Source of the DNA: Reticulitermes lucifugus | Lineage: Eukaryota > Arthropoda > Insecta > Blattodea > Rhinotermitidae | Direction: 5' to 3' | Assembly: GCA_026260175.1 (NCBI GenBank) | Contig: JAKCWW010001033.1 | Location: forward strand, 316 to 64,315 | DNA length: 64,000 nt | Shown here: one piece after another, positions 59,870 through 64,000 of the stretch | Numbering within the stretch: the first letter of the stretch is position 1 | Layout of the letters: each line of letters opens with the position of its first letter | Made by a program: the position numbers and the translations under genes | Notes under the pieces: model-generated | What the model was told of the DNA's origin: nothing | Seen by the model: only the letters and a program-made list of their open reading frames with translations | Databases searched by the model: none

Positions 59870-60655
59870 AGCTTACTTCCAGAAGAGAAGAATCTACCAT
59901 AGTGTGGACTCAAAGATTTCGGGTGATCCAAACAATGAACTCACTTTACCATTAAATTCCTTAACCACTAATGTCGATGTGGACTGATGTCACATTTGCT
60001 GAAGCTGAAAGCGGGTGTTTGTATCATGTTGCTTATGAATCTAGATCCCAAAAAGGGGTTTCTGAATGGCAAAAGAGTGCTGGTTAATGGACCTCACTAA
60101 AATTTTATTAATGTGCAAATAATAACTGGCAGCAAGAAAGGTCAATGACTTTTCACTCCTTGCAATAACCTGGAACCAAGTGAAAGCTCTCTTCCCCTCA
60201 TTATGAGATGTCACCAATACTTGGTGCTTCTGGCCTTGCTGATTATCAGTCAAGTCATGAGGACAGTACTTTGATCATGTTGGCTTTTTCGTGATTTCAG
60301 GCTTCCATCACAATGTAGATGAGGTCTTTGCTCTTCTGGGATGTTACGCAGTGTTGATTGGTAGTTACTTACCAACGTTTTGGGACAGCCTATTTGTCCC
60401 AAAACTACGGTAACTAACTACCAATCAACGCTGCGTAACATCCCAGAACAGGAAAGGCCTCCTGTTGGCGTTTATTTTCCCAGGTCTGTTGCTGAACATG
60501 GTCAAATCTATGTTGTGATTACGCAAGGAAGAAGTCAAGAAAATGTTAAGGTTAATGCTCAAGACACATATTATGAAGAAAGAGTCTTGCCAGATGATGG
60601 AACACTAATAAAAAATGTAGTAATAAAAGACTTATTAAAGAATCAAAGTTAAATA
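59870..60655 (+). mobile_element. Helitron helicase C-terminal remnant, interrupted
   Basis: Plus-strand pieces follow the C-terminal order of a Helitron Rep/helicase: IYHSVDSKISGDPNNELTLP (family Y-S-DS---DDPN), LKLKAGVCIMLLMNLDPKKG then FLNGKRVLV (family LK-G-P-MLLRN-D---GLCNGTR), FINVQIITGSKKG, then a decayed QFPVRLAFA-TINKSQGQ block, FDHVGF, and after the insertion VGVYFPRSVAEHGQIYVVIT followed by QGRSQENVKV and NVVIKDLL. Several frame changes and stops make it inactive. The fold-back at 60289-60462 splits it between FDHVGF and VGVYFPR. No Rep domain or 3' CTRR end located. Confidence 0.8.
60289..60462. repeat. Fold-back element inserted in the Helitron
   Basis: Flanked by TGTTGGCTTTT (60278-60288) and TGTTGGCGTTT (60463-60473), a 7-bp exact or 11-bp one-mismatch target duplication that fits Helitron homology on both sides. 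Begins TCGTGATTTCAGGCTTCCAT; arms run from GAGGTCTTTGCTCTTCTGGG (60321) to CCCAGAACAGGAAAGGCCTC (60461). The apex is a collapsed core, TTGGGACAGCCTATTTGTCCCAA, with ACGTT on one side and ACTACGG on the other. It is the same family as 7316-7460. Confidence 0.8.
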
Positions 60656-60934
60656 TATATACAGTATATTTTTTTCGTGAGATGTGTTTCAATTATCTAC
60701 CACTGGAGAGGGTAGATTACATAGGACCCTTAGTTTATCTATCCCCATAACACTGGTCATTTCCTGCTGGTTACCTTATCACGTGGAATTTGCCTTTCTC
60801 ACCAAGTTTCTTAAACCTGATACGATACAGAGACGCTGTTACATGTCTGTAGTTGTGAAGACAGTCAGTCTTCAGTCGATTGCAACGCTGTGTGTGTCTG
60901 TGTAATGTGTATGTTAAATACTGACCCTACAAGA
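60656..60934. other. Unassigned spacer between two dead transposons
   Basis: No domain or terminal repeat recognised. Confidence 0.4.
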
Positions 60935-61930
60935 AGTGTTGTGGTAAACCTGGATGAGAGAAATACACTCCACACTTGTTCTGTTCAGCTACAAAGCTTG
61001 ATTTAATCTCAGTGGATATGTGAACTCTCAAAATAATTGGTATTGGTCTGCAGAAAATCCCATGTTAATCAACGAAGTGCCATTACATGACATTGTAACT
61101 GGCGTGTGGTGTGCTATGAGTGCAACCAAGATTACTGGATCTTTTTTTGTGAGACCACAAATTCACACTGATGTCACACACAGTTTGGCAACATTTTTAA
61201 GCGCCTTGGCACAGCTGCGAAAAGCGGCTATTACCTCCGTCATGTCTGTTCATACGTCCGCATGTATCAGTGCCGCTCCCACTGGAGAGATTTTCATAAA
61301 ATTTGATACTGGGAACTTTTATGAAAGTCTGTCAAGAAAATCCAAATTTGTTAAAAATGAACAAATATATTGGGCACTATACCTGAAGACCTAGCGTGTT
61401 TCATATTGTTAGCAGTAACATCTAGTGCAAAAATACACAGAACACACTGTTGCATTCCTATGGCAATGCTTTTAATATTCAACATATTGTAGACAGTGAC
61501 GAATGTACATCACAGTACAAAGAAAACTCATTCTTGCATTTCCATGACAAAAATGGTTACACAAATGTGCCACTATGTTGTGTTATATGTACACTGCCTA
61601 TCTTGTTTGGTCACCTGTCATCATGAGGAAACCTATGGCCTTTTTCAGCAAGATAGTGTAACAGCTCACCCAGTAATTCACACAGTTTTTTTTAACAACA
61701 GAATAGAATGTGAAGTTGTGGCCCCCACATTCACCAGATCTGAACAAATGCGGATTTAAATTGTGCTGAAAGTTAAAGAATAAAGTAATAATTCTCACAT
61801 AGAGGACAATTTGAAAAAAAAAATTCAGGATGTAGTGTCTTCAATTACACCAGCAGACCTCTAATGAACAATGAAGAACATTCTTTGTTGGGTGTGATGA
61901 CATATCTGCAAGCCAAAGGAAACCATTTCC
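60935..61930 (+). mobile_element. DDE transposase remnant, interrupted by a 416-bp repeat
   Basis: Plus-strand pieces: FNLSGYVNSQNNWYWSAENP, MLINEVPLHDIVTGVWCAMS followed by ATKITGSFF (family DEAWFHLSGYVNSQN-RYWS-ENP...VPLHD-KVGVWCA-SA-RI-GP-FF), then after the insertion HHEETYGLFQQDSVTAHP (family YG-FQQDGATAHT), ITPADL and KGNHFQHLL (C-terminal AGGNHFQHLL). The second catalytic Asp (FQQDS) is present, while the first acidic block near DEAWF is damaged. Multiple frame changes. The order is that of IS630/Tc1-mariner-like insect transposases. It is a dead copy; no ends identified. Confidence 0.72.
61189..61604 (+). repeat. 416-bp dispersed insect repeat inserted in a transposase
   Basis: Flanked by GTTTGG (61183-61188 and 61605-61610). 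Removing it joins DVTHS-L directly to VTCHHEETYG in the transposase. It carries a peptide-like track (LSALAQLRKAAITSVMSVHT, SACISAAPTGEIFIKFDTGN, FYESLSRKSKF) that I associate with a very widespread non-coding insect repeat; the frame is probably incidental. No inverted ends. Confidence 0.55.
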
Positions 61931-64000
61931 AGCACCTTCTTTAAATAAGGTGAGTAAAAACCTATTATTAACTGTAATATACTGCAATAAAATGTGCAAA
62001 CCTTGACTCACAGCAATGCAGAATAGCAATAACTGCTGTGCTGCCAGCCACCATGCAAAATGGTCTGTGAAGTGACCAATGCTACAGGGCAGATAAAGTA
62101 AGGATCTTGAACAATACCCTTGATGTGACTGAGTCACAATTTGATTTCCATTGTTACCAGTGACACGAGGCTGTGGTGCAATGGTGCATCACCACCAGAT
62201 GGCAGCTAAACCTTCAGTTATGATTGAGTTTGGTTTGTGTGTGGTTCATTTGGATTCTGTTATTGTGGTGTTTCAGTGGAGTAGCACACGAACATTACAG
62301 TAGCATGCCATATGACAAGCATATGGCTAGTCTAAAAACAGTGCTGAATACTTCTACATTACAAAGTATGAATGTGATTCTACTCTCCTAAGCACATATT
62401 TACTGTACAATTATCCATTTTTCATCAACCTGCTGGAACACTTAGCCCTGAACACCTCCGGGTTACAAGGCAAATGAGGTATACTCTAGCCTGTGTGTAG
62501 CTAGTTATCCGTAACGCAGAACTGCACTCAGTGATTTCAGTTTACACAGAATACAAAAATATACTGTAGAGAATCTCCGACCTCATCAAGTAATGACAAT
62601 GTCAATGATCACTTACCTGTACATCAAAACAGACAAGTATAATACATATATACACAACTGTAAATACATATGCACAACGTGGGTAAATATTGTCATCAAT
62701 ATATACTGATGATAACATTGTTGAACATGTAACCTTGACTATCAACACCACTTTCCTGGATTAGGAACTTACAATGGACAACAGTTCGATATCCAACAAA
62801 CTGCCACTTCTACTGAGAATTTTGTATAAGTAAATGGTGATTTACACAACGCACACAGAGTTTCAAACTTATGGCTGATATTAACAAAGGAGAATACATT
62901 ATGAATTTCTGAAGACAAACATTCAAAGTAGTTAAATGCAAACACCAGAATCATATTTCTTACTGCTGAGTAACACACATTCTCCTTTCAGTAAATTCTT
63001 ATCAAAGTACCTCTGTTACATGTTCTACAAAATGTGACCAAGATAAACTTATCTCAAACTATAATATGGGAATCACCTCAAAAGGCTCATATGAACTGAA
63101 ATCATTCTGGCCAATTAAAACTGTCACCTAATTTGCGAGGCTAAAGAACAGCAAGGTCTATGCTGTTAACTATACACCATAATCAGAATGTGTGTTACAG
63201 GTAACAGGTACAGAATTTAATTAAGTAAATATGTTGTAATCCGCATTTTATTTTATAAAGGACTAACTCTGGAGAACTTTCATGAAGGTAAACTTGTGCA
63301 CACAGAATATCTAAAGGACTAGTGCCTATAATTCAGTTAGGCATATCATATACTGTATTATATCTTTCTCTTTCAGTATTGAGTTTAAACTGTTCTGATG
63401 GCATGGAAATTTGTGTGTACTCTTTATCAGTGGTGATCATTCTAACTACATTCAACATTCAGCTATATGAGTTTCATAATGTATTAACCATGAAGTCAGG
63501 TAAAAACAGGCATACTCATCTCAGCTTTCAGCATTTAGATATGTTGGTTTTTCTCAGAAGGTCTGGCAACACAATAAAAAACTGGACACACCCTCAGTTA
63601 ATCTTTCAAGGTGGTTGAGGTATGTTTTATTGACTAGTTCTGTCTGCAAATATTCCTTGCAGAATCGCATCAATAATTCTGTAACTCTCTGTACTTCTAA
63701 AGCACATATACATTATCACTATATTTCAGTATACTGATAAGATATGATCTGTAAAAATATACATTCTTCTATCTTTTCCCAACATGCTGCAGTAACAAAA
63801 ATTATAATATAATGCTGTATCTGTACATGCATGTGCACAAGCTGATAAGCCAAACCAAAACAATGCACTAACTGTTCACAACACAGCCTGATTTACAATT
63901 TATATTACAGGAATGCCTGTTATGTTCTAGGCAAGTGAAGGTTTTATGACTGCAGTACATGACTCGACTATCTGTGTGGAAAAAAAAAAAACAATAAAAC
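61931..64000. other. AT-rich sequence, probable intron or intergenic
   Basis: Only short frames. A frame at 63322-63618 has a hydrophobic start but no domain or splice support. No element ends or RNA genes recognised. Confidence 0.4.

Noticed and set aside
59454-59900. 148-codon minus-strand frame as a gene
   Set aside because: Partly antisense to the Helitron helicase homology, Leu/His/Cys-rich with no domain; likely chance.
1-64000. CRISPR arrays, rRNA genes, complete tRNA genes, bacterial operons
   Set aside because: No regularly spaced short repeats, no rRNA-like blocks and no full cloverleaf; tRNA-like boxes found belong to SINEs. The gene structure is eukaryotic.
1-64000. LTR retroelements, endogenous viruses, Polintons
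   Set aside because: I saw no long direct terminal repeats with TG...CA ends, no gag, integrase, capsid or envelope-like frames. The only retroelement fossils seen are LINE/SINE-type and one Penelope-like fragment.

Overview
This is a eukaryotic, intron-rich, AT-rich nuclear window from an animal, most likely an insect. Coding exons are short and far apart with GT-AG borders. The one confidently named host gene is an MBD5/six-banded type PWWP protein, and the repeats (Helitron, mariner, pogo, PIF/Harbinger, hAT MITEs, tRNA-derived SINEs, a Penelope-like retroelement) resemble those I associate with cockroach and termite genomes. That lineage is an inference from repeat style. There is one 135-base assembly gap (32627-32761) and one isolated N near 1589.

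Layout. 0-4.7 kb: transposon debris, including a DDE transposase remnant, a short pogo-like element that keeps a DNA-binding domain, and a tRNA-type SINE. 4.7-20.5 kb: a probable minus-strand host gene of unknown identity, traced as five small exons (16571 down to 4816) with good splice borders and a poly(A) signal. Two of its exons lie in a tandem genomic duplication. A further open frame at 20.26-20.50 kb beside a CpG-rich stretch may be its start. Its introns hold a PIF/Harbinger remnant, a hAT MITE with exact 8-bp target duplications, and fold-back repeats. 20.8-48 kb: AT-rich, almost gene-less sequence with one orphan candidate exon (24.3 kb), a LINE fragment around the gap, a Penelope-like fossil (about 40.1-41.1 kb) and many hairpin repeats. 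48.9-50.2 kb: a dead mariner split by a 455-bp hAT MITE. 51.5-53.8 kb: the last two exons of the PWWP gene on the minus strand. 54-64 kb: probably upstream intron of that gene, with a retroposon tail, a pogo/Tigger-type MITE, a Helitron helicase remnant interrupted by a fold-back element, and a transposase remnant interrupted by a 416-bp repeat.

The most unusual signal is a recurring RNA-like motif. At about a dozen places, on both strands and usually at the apex of an inverted repeat, the sequence reads CTGANGATGG, a short hairpin, CCGAAAC, a short self-complementary stretch, then T. This is the layout of a hammerhead ribozyme core (CUGANGA, stem II, GAAA, stem III, UH), with a consistent extra U before stem II. 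One copy follows a GIY-YIG-like Penelope fragment, which fits the established link between hammerhead motifs and Penelope-like elements. Two copies sit in fold-backs that look like independent insertions.
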